64,000 bases of DNA from the NCBI RefSeq assembly GCF_000471625.1, contig NZ_AUSW01000016.1, forward strand, positions 1 to 64,000, read 5' to 3'. A program made the position numbers and the translations under genes. The notes beneath the pieces were generated by a model, which was not told where the DNA came from, did not search any database, and saw only the letters and a list, made by a program, of their open reading frames with translations. How positions within the stretch are numbered: position 1 is the first letter of the stretch; each line of letters begins with the position of its first letter. Source of the stretch: Psychrobacter aquaticus CMS 56 (GTDB taxonomy: Bacteria; Pseudomonadota; Gammaproteobacteria; Pseudomonadales; Moraxellaceae). Positions 27,564 to 35,312 of this stretch are shown piece by piece.

Positions 27564-28193
27564 ATGACGGCTTTAAATACCCCCTTACTTTTGCTTGAGG
27601 AATTGACGGTTCAACGCGGTGAAATCCCGCTATGTGAAGTGGTCACGCTGCATTTATCAGCTGGTAGCATTTGCCATCTCGTTGGTGCAAATGGTACGGG
27701 TAAGACGACGCTACTGATGCAGCTGGCTGGATTGTTGCCAGTACTGACGGGTGAGGTTGTTTATCAAGGAAAGGCATGTTTGCCCAGTCAGCCTTTATAT
27801 GTGTCGCATCAACTTGGTATTCATCCCAGTCTCACTGTCGCACAAAATCTGACCTTTTTATTGAATTTATATGGTATGACACCAAGTGCTGCTGATATCG
27901 ATGAAGCCCTCACTTGGGTGGGGTTACAAGGATTTGAGACCATCAGCTCAAGCCATTTATCTGCTGGGCAAACCCGCCGTATCACCCTTGCGCGGCTATA
28001 TTTATTGACGCCTGATGTGACGCCACTTTGGCTACTTGACGAGCCTTTTACGGCACTTGATGTCGATATGGTGGCACGAATGGAGGACCGATTGCGCGAT
28101 TTTGCCAATGCGGGCGGGGCAATCTTAATGACCAGTCATCAATCAGTCGGCGTTGCCAATCAAGTGCTCGACTTGACAGAATATATGGTTTAG
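27564..28193 (+). CDS. ccmA: CcmA, ATPase of the haem exporter for cytochrome c maturation
   Basis: A 209-residue ABC ATPase with Walker A Gly-Ala-Asn-Gly-Thr-Gly-Lys-Thr-Thr, signature Leu-Ser-Ala-Gly-Gln, Walker B Leu-Trp-Leu-Leu-Asp-Glu-Pro, and the switch His in Thr-Ser-His-Gln. CcmA with CcmB and CcmC releases haem-loaded CcmE on the periplasmic side. The ATG at 27564 (preceded by GAGAGG) is chosen; the frame starts one codon earlier with TTG. The order ccmA-B-C-D-E supports the call. Confidence 0.93.
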   Translation: MTALNTPLLLLEELTVQRGEIPLCEVVTLHLSAGSICHLVGANGTGKTTLLMQLAGLLPVLTGEVVYQGKACLPSQPLYVSHQLGIHPSLTVAQNLTFLLNLYGMTPSAADIDEALTWVGLQGFETISSSHLSAGQTRRITLARLYLLTPDVTPLWLLDEPFTALDVDMVARMEDRLRDFANAGGAILMTSHQSVGVANQVLDLTEYMV

Positions 28194-28298
28194 ATAACTT
28201 GTTAAACATCTGCCATATCAGTAGCACGCTGATACTAATGTATCGATCTTATTTCGTACCAACTATAATATAAGTGCGATGAGTAGAAGAGCAAATAA

Positions 28299-29036
28299 AT
28301 GACACAGACAGACAGTCCTATGCAAGCCACGAATAAAAGCTCAAGTACGGTCGCAGCGCCATCGCGTGTTATTGGTTTCATGCAGTTGTGGCGGCGCGAA
28401 TGGCAAGTAAAGCAGCAAGGGGCGGTGCAATGGTTGTATCCTTTGGTCTTGTTTTTGGTGATTATTACGCTGTTTCCACTGGCCGTCGGTAGCGAACCTG
28501 CGCTGTTGCAGCGACTTGGGGTGTCAGCGGTGTGGATTGCTGCTTTACTCTCGCTGGTGATGGGCGTAGACGGTTTGTTTAAGCCAGCCCTTGATAATGG
28601 CACACTGGCACAGTTAGTCGTCGCCAATGCTTCGTTGCCGTTGTGGGTACTGATACGCTTAATCATTCATTGGGTGTTTAGCAGTGGTATCGTGGCGGTG
28701 CTTAGCTTACTTGCTGTTCCTTTATTTCAGCTGAGTTGGTTTGAGGCGTGGATATTGCTGGCCTCTATTGTTGCAGGCAGTCCAATGCTATTAATGCTCT
28801 CGGCGGTCGCTAGTAGTTTGACGCTGTCATTGAAAAATGGCGCGGTGCTCGTTCCTTTGATTGCCTTGCCAATGCAATTGCCAGTGTTGATTTTTGCAAC
28901 GGGAGCGGTCGATTTGTTTGCCACTGGTCTTAATGGATTGCCTATATTGGCTTTGTTATTGGCAGGTAGTATCGTTTCAGTCCTGATCATGCCGTGGGTG
29001 ATTGCGTTGACCTTAAAAATGGCGTGGCTCAATTAA
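28299..29036 (+). CDS. ccmB: CcmB, haem exporter permease subunit
   Basis: A 245-residue inner-membrane protein with about six helices. The Trp-Arg-Arg-Glu-Trp at the cytoplasmic N-terminus, Leu-Phe-Pro-Leu-Ala-Val-Gly-Ser after the first helix and Pro-Leu-Ile-Ala-Leu-Pro-Met-Gln-Leu-Pro-Val-Leu-Ile-Phe are CcmB hallmarks. The first 22 residues are an unusual polar Ser/Thr-rich extension. It lies 105 bases after ccmA. Confidence 0.93.
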   Translation: MTQTDSPMQATNKSSSTVAAPSRVIGFMQLWRREWQVKQQGAVQWLYPLVLFLVIITLFPLAVGSEPALLQRLGVSAVWIAALLSLVMGVDGLFKPALDNGTLAQLVVANASLPLWVLIRLIIHWVFSSGIVAVLSLLAVPLFQLSWFEAWILLASIVAGSPMLLMLSAVASSLTLSLKNGAVLVPLIALPMQLPVLIFATGAVDLFATGLNGLPILALLLAGSIVSVLIMPWVIALTLKMAWLN

Positions 29037-29079
29037 ACAGTAGATCAATTATTTTATCAAAACCCTTTTTACTAACAGC

Positions 29080-29108
29080 ATGGTGAAAACTGGCAATTTT
29101 GCTATAAT
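29080..29108 (+). promoter_or_regulatory. Possible internal promoter before ccmC
   Basis: An extended -10 element, TGC then TATAAT (29103-29108), lies about 130 bases before ccmC in a 199-base gap. The -35 region is poor. It suggests ccmC can be transcribed apart from ccmAB. Confidence 0.4.
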
Positions 29109-29235
29109 AGTCCATTAAATAAGTAAACACTCCCTTATAGATTCTATCCAGTGTTTAACGCCAGCAGGTTAGCAGGTAGTAGCGCCCATAACGTGTTATA
29201 CCTGTCACCATAAGCTACGCAATAGGTTTATTCCC

Positions 29236-30024
29236 ATGCCCAACCTGAATAACGTCTCATCTCCTAGCCTGTGGCAACGCATTTGGCAAGGCTTTTTGAC
29301 CACTGTGGGCACCAAGCAGTTTTTTCGCATTTTTGCACCTTGGGTTAAGTGGTTAGCCATATTAGCCAGTATCTGTCTGCTGATCGGTAGTGTCTGGGGT
29401 CTTGCTTTTGCGCCGCCTGATTATCTGCAGGGCAACAGTTACCGCATTATCTTTATCCACGTTCCAGCGGCCAGTCTTGCCATCTCTATCTATTTTGCTC
29501 TTGCTGTATTAGGCGTGATTTATTTGGTGTGGAAGATTAAGACTGCCAGTTTGGTCGCGCAAGCACTTGCACCGATAGGCTTTTTGCTATGTGTGATTAG
29601 TTTGTTGACAGGTTCTATTTGGGCAAAACCAACGTGGGGCACTTATTGGGTTTGGGATGCGCGTCTGACATCTATGCTGATTTTGGCGTTTTTATATGCA
29701 GGTGTTATGGCGATGTTTGCCGCTTTTGAACATACCGCTAACCGTGGTAAAGCAGCGGCCATTCTGTCGATTGTTGGCGCGGTGAACCTGCCTATCATCA
29801 AGTATTCAGTAGAGTGGTGGAATACCTTGCATCAAGGCGCAACGTTTACCTTAACGGCAGCACCAAAAATGTCAGCAGATATGTGGATGCCGTTGCTACT
29901 TACGACTATTGGTAGTTATTTACTGGTGGGGACATTGGCGATTTATCGAACCAATACACTCATTTTATACCGTGATCAAGGTAAAGCGTGGGTCAAAGAA
30001 TATATCCGTGGTCAACACAAATAA
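29236..30024 (+). CDS. ccmC: CcmC, haem-handling membrane protein
   Basis: A 262-residue protein with six membrane helices. The tryptophan-rich haem-handling motif is visible as Trp-Gly-Thr-Tyr-Trp-Val-Trp-Asp-Ala-Arg-Leu-Thr-Ser, with conserved His in Phe-Ile-His-Val-Pro-Ala-Ala and in Asn-Thr-Leu-His-Gln-Gly. CcmC presents haem to CcmE in the periplasm. The ribosome site is weak. It is followed by ccmD at 16 bases. Confidence 0.95.
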   Translation: MPNLNNVSSPSLWQRIWQGFLTTVGTKQFFRIFAPWVKWLAILASICLLIGSVWGLAFAPPDYLQGNSYRIIFIHVPAASLAISIYFALAVLGVIYLVWKIKTASLVAQALAPIGFLLCVISLLTGSIWAKPTWGTYWVWDARLTSMLILAFLYAGVMAMFAAFEHTANRGKAAAILSIVGAVNLPIIKYSVEWWNTLHQGATFTLTAAPKMSADMWMPLLLTTIGSYLLVGTLAIYRTNTLILYRDQGKAWVKEYIRGQHK

Positions 30025-30040
30025 CGGCTAGGAAATTATT

Positions 30041-30262
30041 ATGCAGCCCTATTTTTATAGCTTTTCTGAATTTATTGCCATGGGTAAGCATGGGGTTTTT
30101 GTCTGGTCATGCTGGGCTATTACCGTTGGCATGATGCTGGTTTTTATTCTGTATAGCCGTAGGCAAAGAAAAGCACTGATCAAACAGCTCACTATCCAGC
30201 AAGCACGTCAAGCACAACGTACGGCTAAAACACAGTCGCCAACAGACAAGCGCACCGATTAA
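30041..30262 (+). CDS. ccmD: CcmD, small subunit of the haem exporter
   Basis: This 73-residue protein has one membrane helix (about residues 21-40) preceded by Phe-x-Glu-Phe-Ile-Ala-Met-Gly-Lys-His-Gly-x-Phe-Val-Trp, the CcmD signature, and a basic, helical C-terminus. CcmD is needed to release holo-CcmE from CcmABC. Good site AGGA before the ATG. Confidence 0.92.
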   Translation: MQPYFYSFSEFIAMGKHGVFVWSCWAITVGMMLVFILYSRRQRKALIKQLTIQQARQAQRTAKTQSPTDKRTD

Positions 30263-30604
30263 AAAACGCTTAACACCATGGTTTTATAGAATTTTTTTAT
30301 AATACAATCATCAATATGTGACCGCATAAGTTGTGATGGGGCTTATTGATTTATAGAAAAAATGCTACCATATAGTTATTAGAAGCGTACGACTAGAAAG
30401 ACATTCTTAAAAAGTTTTTCTAATCGTAGTGTCTTCAATATTTTCTGTTTTATCGATTAATATTATCAAAGCCATTTAATATGAGTACGGGGCAAGCGTG
30501 CGCAAATTGTACGCTGAGTACAGTCAGCAAAGTGAATGCCGTAACCATTTATAAAGGCTTTGACGGTAGTTTGTAAAACAGTGACTCATCAATGAGGTAG
30601 TGGT
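30263..30604. other. Gap inside the ccm cluster
   Basis: 342 AT-rich bases separate ccmD from ccmE. TATAAT at 30298-30303 may be a -10 element. A small frame of 31 codons (30481-30576) encodes a Cys-x-x-x-Cys-containing peptide but lacks a clear ribosome site; I do not call it a gene. No RNA structure is recognised. Confidence 0.35.
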
Positions 30605-31105
30605 ATGAACGCAGTTCGTCGCAAAAAACTGATGTGGGTTATGTTTACGCTTGCAGGAGCGGCGATAGCCGTGGTGTTGGTGCTTTATGCCATTGGGCAA
30701 CAGACCGATTACTACTTTGACGCTACGGCTATTGCGCAAGGTGAAGCGCCCCAAGACAAACGTATTCGCGCAGGCGGTATGGTGGTTGCGGGTAGTGTCC
30801 AACGAGCAGCAGACAATCCACTGAATGTTGAGTTTGCTATTACTGACTTTCAGTCGACAGTGCCGGTGACCTATCAAGGCATCTTGCCAGATTTGTTTGC
30901 TGAAAACTCAGGCGTCGTCGCCACTGGTAAAATGCAAGGTGATACGTTTGTCGCTGGGGAAGTATTGGCCAAACACGATGAAAACTATATGCCGCCTGAA
31001 GTCGCTAAGTCTATGAAGGAGAACAATCGTAACGGGGTTGTGCCTTCTTCTGAGCAGTACAATCCTGCCCAAAAACTTCATGAGACTCAGACGCTGCAAC
31101 AATAG
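30605..31105 (+). CDS. ccmE: CcmE, periplasmic haem chaperone
   Basis: A 166-residue protein with a basic N-terminus, one membrane anchor (residues 9-30) and a beta-barrel domain. The haem-binding His124 and Tyr128 are in Ala-Lys-His-Asp-Glu-Asn-Tyr-Met-Pro, matching the His-x-x-x-Tyr motif. CcmE carries haem covalently to CcmF for attachment to apocytochrome c. The C-terminal 30 residues are a polar tail. A terminator follows; ccmF, ccmG and ccmH are not in this window. Confidence 0.95.
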   Translation: MNAVRRKKLMWVMFTLAGAAIAVVLVLYAIGQQTDYYFDATAIAQGEAPQDKRIRAGGMVVAGSVQRAADNPLNVEFAITDFQSTVPVTYQGILPDLFAENSGVVATGKMQGDTFVAGEVLAKHDENYMPPEVAKSMKENNRNGVVPSSEQYNPAQKLHETQTLQQ

Positions 31106-31143
31106 TAAGTTTGTTTAGCTGTCCCATCCTAAAATAGATTGAT

Positions 31144-31174
31144 AAAAAGCCACCGAGAGTATCGGTGGCTTTTT
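31144..31174. terminator. Bidirectional rho-independent terminator
   Basis: AAAAAGCCACCGA (31144-31156) pairs with TCGGTGGCTTTTT (31162-31174), between ccmE and the convergent aldo/keto reductase gene. Confidence 0.92.
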
Positions 31175-31203
31175 AATGCTTTCTTATAAATGACTATCAG
31201 CTA

Positions 31204-32052
31204 CTAATCATCCCATACAGGGCTATAATCAGGATGTTTGATTTTGCGACCATCGGCGCGCGCTAAACTACCAATTTTTTCTAACTCTTCTGCACTTAGT
31301 ACCACATTGATAGCATCCAAGTTTCCTTGCAAATGATCAGGATTAGACGTTTTTGGAATAGCTACGCGATGTTTGTCTGACAAAATCCAAGCCAATGATA
31401 TCTGTGCTGGCGTGACATTGTGTGCATCAGCAATTTCTTTGATGGTGTCATTATCAAATACATCACCACGTGCCAATGGAGAGTAGGCTTCGAGGAGGAT
31501 ATGATGGTTATTCAAAAAAGTCTGCAAGGTGTGTTGTTTGATAAATGGATGAAACTCAACTTGGTTGACCGTAATCGGTACATCGGCATACTCTTTTGCT
31601 TCAATAATATTAGCAATATTAAAGTTAGATACACCGATATGTTTGGTCAATCCTTGTTTTTGCAACTCGCACAAAGCAGGGATGGTTTCAGATAATGGCA
31701 CGCGATCATCAGGCCAGTGTAACAACAAGAGATCGACATAATCGGTCTCTAAGTTTTCTAAAGAACGTTTGGCTGCTTCGACCAACTTTTCTGGTTGAAA
31801 CTTCATGTCATCAGGAAAAATCTTCGTAGTCAAGAAGAACTTGTCACGAGCCACGCCTGATTGTTTGATGCCTTGACCTACCTCTTTTTCATTGTCATAC
31901 GCTTGAGCAGTATCAATATGCTCATAACCCATCTCCAAGGCTTTTTTGACAACGTCGATACAGTCTTGGCCTGTTGATTGCCAAGTGCCCAGTCCTAGTA
32001 CTGGAATACTTGCTTGTCCAGCTGTACGCATATTATAATTTTTTGTACTCAT
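31204..32052 (-). CDS. Aldo/keto reductase (DkgB-like)
   Basis: A 282-residue TIM-barrel reductase. The catalytic tetrad is visible as Asp47, Tyr52, Lys77 and His112, within His-Ile-Asp-Thr-Ala-Gln-Ala-Tyr and Leu-Leu-Leu-Leu-His-Trp-Pro. The NADPH-binding Ile-Pro-Lys-Thr is near the C-terminus. It reduces aldehydes or ketones with NADPH, resembling 2,5-diketogluconate reductase B; the natural substrate is open. The ATG at 32052 has AAGGA seven bases upstream; the frame continues 25 codons further without a better site. Confidence 0.9.
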   Translation of the reverse strand: MSTKNYNMRTAGQASIPVLGLGTWQSTGQDCIDVVKKALEMGYEHIDTAQAYDNEKEVGQGIKQSGVARDKFFLTTKIFPDDMKFQPEKLVEAAKRSLENLETDYVDLLLLHWPDDRVPLSETIPALCELQKQGLTKHIGVSNFNIANIIEAKEYADVPITVNQVEFHPFIKQHTLQTFLNNHHILLEAYSPLARGDVFDNDTIKEIADAHNVTPAQISLAWILSDKHRVAIPKTSNPDHLQGNLDAINVVLSAEELEKIGSLARADGRKIKHPDYSPVWDD

Positions 32053-32311
32053 ATTATTATCCTTATCGTTAATGATTTTATGATGTTTCATATACTCTGA
32101 TTCATAAGACCGATTGAAATAGAGCAACAGTCATACTCGATTTGACTGAGTGCTCTTTAGCTCGTCTACTATAGAAAAAAGCGAGGCAAAACGAAAGGGT
32201 AGGTGACGGTTTCCTACAAAGGACAAACAGGCTGTAACGTCATTTTTAGTAATCAGAGAGTTATTAGCGCATTTTTAAAAGAGACATAAGCACAAAATTG
32301 ATGCCATAAAA
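32053..32311. other. Intergenic, no gene seen
   Basis: Promoter region of the aldo/keto reductase gene and spacer to the metQ terminator. Nothing else is recognised. Confidence 0.35.
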
Positions 32312-32341
32312 AACGTCCATCGCTGTTAAGCCATGGACGTT
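32312..32341 (-). terminator. Rho-independent terminator of metQ
   Basis: AACGTCCAT (32312-32320) pairs with ATGGACGTT (32333-32341), and the minus strand continues with a T run. It closes the metNIQ operon. Confidence 0.85.
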
Positions 32342-32391
32342 GGTAATCACTATAATACTTATAAATTTACGGCATTTTGTGGTTCAAAACT

Positions 32392-33351
32392 TTATTGAGC
32401 AGCAGCTTCTACTGGTGCTGTGTTCGCAGCAGTGTCTGTGTTCGCACTGTGATCGGTTCCCCAGATTTTTGGATATTTATAACCGGGAAAGGTTTCATGA
32501 GCATACTTTTTGAAAGCTTCTGAATTATAAGCGTTTGTCACATCTTCGACCCACTTTTTGCCAGCGTCAGCAGATTTAATGGCCGACCAGTTGACATAAG
32601 CAAAGCTTGGCTCTTGGAATAATGCTTCAGTCAATTTGATACCAGAATCCGTGGCATAATTGCCATTAATGACCGCAAAGTCAACTTCATCACGGGCACG
32701 TGGTAGTTGAGCAGCTTCCAACTCAACGATTTCAATATCGTATTTGCTGTTATCAGCGATATCGGCTTTTGAAGCAGTCAATGGATCGATGTTGTCTTTT
32801 AGTTTGATCCAGCCTAGATCATTCATCATCACAAGAGCACGAGCAAAGTTACTTGGGTCATTTGGGGCAGAAACACTCATACCTTTATAAGCTGCGTCTA
32901 GACTGGTCTTTTTGCCAGAATAAATGCCAAGTGGTGCGGTTGGTACTTGGAATGCTTCAACCAAATCAAGGTTATTTTCTTTCTTGAAGTTATCAAGGTA
33001 CGGTTTGTGCTGAAAAATATTGATGTCCAAATCACCTTCAGCCAACGCAAGGTTCGGGCGAACATAATCCGTAAAGGCAACCAGTTCTACTTCATAGCCC
33101 TGCGCTTCAAGTGAGCTCTTCACTTGGTTGCGTACCATATCAGCAAAGTCACCTTCGGTGGTACCAATAACGATTTTTGTATGCTCAGGATCGATATCGC
33201 TAGCGGCAGTTTCTGCCGTTGCGCCTTCGGTAACGGGCTGTTTAGTCGCTTCTGGTGCTGATGAATTGTTGCAACCAACCAACACTAAGCCTGATACGCC
33301 AACAGCAGCAAATGCAGTCGCCAATTGGCGGCTGATATCTGTTAATTTCAT
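32392..33351 (-). CDS. metQ: MetQ, methionine-binding lipoprotein
   Basis: This 319-residue protein has a lipoprotein signal ending Leu-Val-Gly-Cys (Cys27), then a NlpA/MetQ domain: Val-Ile-Gly-Thr-Thr-Glu-Gly-Asp-Phe, Asp-Tyr-Val-Arg-Pro-Asn, Ile-Asn-Ile-Phe-Gln-His-Lys-Pro-Tyr-Leu. It delivers methionine to MetNI. The Ala/Thr/Glu-rich linker after the Cys and the Ala-rich C-terminus are low in complexity. It is the last gene of metN-metI-metQ, with a 230-base gap after metI. AAGGA precedes the ATG. Confidence 0.93.
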   Translation of the reverse strand: MKLTDISRQLATAFAAVGVSGLVLVGCNNSSAPEATKQPVTEGATAETAASDIDPEHTKIVIGTTEGDFADMVRNQVKSSLEAQGYEVELVAFTDYVRPNLALAEGDLDINIFQHKPYLDNFKKENNLDLVEAFQVPTAPLGIYSGKKTSLDAAYKGMSVSAPNDPSNFARALVMMNDLGWIKLKDNIDPLTASKADIADNSKYDIEIVELEAAQLPRARDEVDFAVINGNYATDSGIKLTEALFQEPSFAYVNWSAIKSADAGKKWVEDVTNAYNSEAFKKYAHETFPGYKYPKIWGTDHSANTDTAANTAPVEAAAQ

Positions 33352-33581
33352 GGGATTTCCTTAATAAGAGGGATATATAGTAGGCAAAATGTGCCATTAA
33401 AAAAAGCAACATTAGGGATAGTAATGCTGCTAAATGAATGAGTATTAAATTAGTGACAAAATTAAAGGGTCTCAGTAACAAAGTCAAGTATTTTGCTTAG
33501 GATGAATCGGCATTAAACCTTGAGTATTATTCATAATAAGCACTGCTTGTGCACTCTTAATCTTTTATCTTGATACGGCTT

Positions 33582-34268
33582 TTAACGTTTATCCAAGCGA
33601 GTGGCTAACCAATTACCAGAGGCTTGAATCGCGATGACCATGATGGATAGTACAATGACGATAAAAATCATCACTTCAGTTTGATAACGATAATAGCCGT
33701 AACGAATGGCCAAATCACCCAAACCGCCACCACCAATCATACCAGCCGCTGCTGAATAAGATAGCAGACTGATACAGAGAATGGTCACTGACAATATCAG
33801 GCCTGAACGTGCCTCATTGAGTAAGACTTTGATAATCGTAAAAGGACGTGCGCCCATAGATTCAGTGGCTTCAATTATACCGCGCGGCACTTCGCGTAAA
33901 TTTTGCTCGACCAAACGGGCAAAATAAAACGAACCAGCGATTGCTAATACTAACGAGGCAGCAATAGGGCCGATACCAGTGCCAACAATGGCTTTGGTAA
34001 AAGGACTCATAGCAATCATCAAAATGACGAAAGGAAAAGCACGCATAAAATTGGTGATACCACCAAGTACGCCATAAAGTGTCTTATTCTGTAAGAACTG
34101 GCGGTCACTGGATAAAAACAAAAACACGCCAAACAGTCCGCCGATGACTATAGCGACGGTCGTCGAAATGCCAAGCATGATAAATGTATCGATAAACGCA
34201 TCCACAATCTCTTTGCGCAGTGCAAACAGCTTGTCTATCGAGGCGGATAATTCAGTACCAGTTAACAT
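33582..34268 (-). CDS. metI: MetI, methionine ABC permease
   Basis: A 228-residue permease with five membrane helices and the ABC-permease coupling loop Glu-Ala-Thr-Glu-Ser-Met-Gly-Ala-Arg-Pro. Gly-Gly-Gly-Gly-Leu-Gly-Asp-Leu-Ala-Ile-Arg-Tyr-Gly-Tyr is the MetI-typical end. The start at 34268 is chosen because GGAGA lies nine bases upstream; the frame extends to 34316, overlapping the end of metN. It lies 19 bases after metN. Confidence 0.93.
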   Translation of the reverse strand: MLTGTELSASIDKLFALRKEIVDAFIDTFIMLGISTTVAIVIGGLFGVFLFLSSDRQFLQNKTLYGVLGGITNFMRAFPFVILMIAMSPFTKAIVGTGIGPIAASLVLAIAGSFYFARLVEQNLREVPRGIIEATESMGARPFTIIKVLLNEARSGLILSVTILCISLLSYSAAAGMIGGGGLGDLAIRYGYYRYQTEVMIFIVIVLSIMVIAIQASGNWLATRLDKR

Positions 34269-34287
34269 ATCTATTTCTCCTGCCTCA

Positions 34288-35058
34288 TTAGTCCTCAACG
34301 ACCAAACCTTTGCCAATCGGAGTATTTGCCTGAATCAGACCGTCTCTTACCTCAGCCACTTCTAATAGTTGCCCTTGATGCAATAACGCTGCACGATCAC
34401 AAAGCCGACGAATCACACTCATCTCATGAGTGACGATCACAATGGTCACGCCCAGCTGCTCATTAATATCACGTAGACAAGTCAGCAAGCTGCGGGTCGT
34501 GGCAGGATCAAGAGCACTGGTCGGCTCATCAGCCAACAATACTTTTGGACTTGGGGCAATCGCTCGCGCAATACCAACCCGCTGTTTTTGTCCACCTGAT
34601 AGCTGCGCAGGATAATGACCAGCACGATCCGTCAAATCTACAATCTCAAGACAGTCCATGACTCGCTTGTGAATATCACGACTCGGATAGCCCGAAACGG
34701 TTAAGTTAAAAGCGACATTGTCAAAGACGGTACGATTTGACATCAGGTTAAATTGCTGAAAAATCATGCCAATATTATGCCGAGCGATACGCAACTCACT
34801 GGCAGACAATGTGGTTAAATCGGTACCATCGATAATGACTTGACCAGAATCTGGGCGCTCAAGCATATTAATCAGGCGTAGCAAAGTAGATTTGCCTGCA
34901 CCTGAATAGCCCATGAGGCCAAAGATTTCACCTTGCTGAATAGACAGAGAGGTTGGCTCAACAGCAGTAAACCAATGCGGTTTGCCGTCTTTATCTTTGA
35001 TTGAGCGGTCGCTTAAAAAACTTTTGGTCACATCGTTTAAGACAATCATGTCATTCAT
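34288..35058 (-). CDS. metN: MetN, methionine ABC ATPase lacking the C-terminal NIL domain
   Basis: An ATPase of about 256 residues: Walker A Gly-Tyr-Ser-Gly-Ala-Gly-Lys-Ser-Thr, signature Leu-Ser-Gly-Gly-Gln, Walker B Leu-Leu-Ala-Asp-Glu-Pro, switch Thr-His-Glu. It powers methionine uptake with MetI and MetQ. E. coli MetN has about 343 residues, with a C-terminal ACT-like (NIL) domain that senses cytoplasmic methionine; this protein ends shortly after the ATPase core. An 11-residue insertion (Ser-Ile-Lys-Asp-Lys-Asp-Gly-Lys-Pro) lies near the N-terminus. No start has a good ribosome site; the ATG at 35058 is a choice among several. Confidence 0.9.
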   Translation of the reverse strand: MNDMIVLNDVTKSFLSDRSIKDKDGKPHWFTAVEPTSLSIQQGEIFGLMGYSGAGKSTLLRLINMLERPDSGQVIIDGTDLTTLSASELRIARHNIGMIFQQFNLMSNRTVFDNVAFNLTVSGYPSRDIHKRVMDCLEIVDLTDRAGHYPAQLSGGQKQRVGIARAIAPSPKVLLADEPTSALDPATTRSLLTCLRDINEQLGVTIVIVTHEMSVIRRLCDRAALLHQGQLLEVAEVRDGLIQANTPIGKGLVVED

Positions 35059-35219
35059 GGAGGGCTCAAAATTCAATAATTTTTAATAGTTATAAACGTG
35101 TCATCAGCCTTTTTTACAATATAAGCAGCCAATTAAAAAACAACAGTCAATAACCCTATAACAAGGGGCGCTAATATAGCATATTATCGAGCGCTTTGGA
35201 TATTCGCATCCGTGAACCG

Positions 35220-35247
35220 CTTATGATTAATAGCTATTAATCATAAG
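35220..35247. promoter_or_regulatory. Perfect 28-bp palindrome upstream of metN
   Basis: The half-site CTTATGATTAATAG is followed immediately by its exact reverse complement. It lies 160 bases before metN and 66 bases after the kinase stop codon. It is not followed by a T run. It could be an operator for a dimeric regulator, or a weak terminator of the kinase operon. Confidence 0.5.
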
Positions 35248-35312
35248 GCTTTTGAAGAAGGTAGGTTTCGTTGCTAATCTGAAGGGAAATACTTATTTAG
35301 CATGGAAATTTA

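Noticed and set aside
28235..28666. 143-codon minus-strand frame over the start of ccmB
   Set aside because: Shadow of ccmB; no ribosome site or domain.
30481..30576. 31-codon frame with Cys-x-x-x-Cys in the ccmD-ccmE gap
   Set aside because: No clear ribosome site, very short; kept only as a note for checking.
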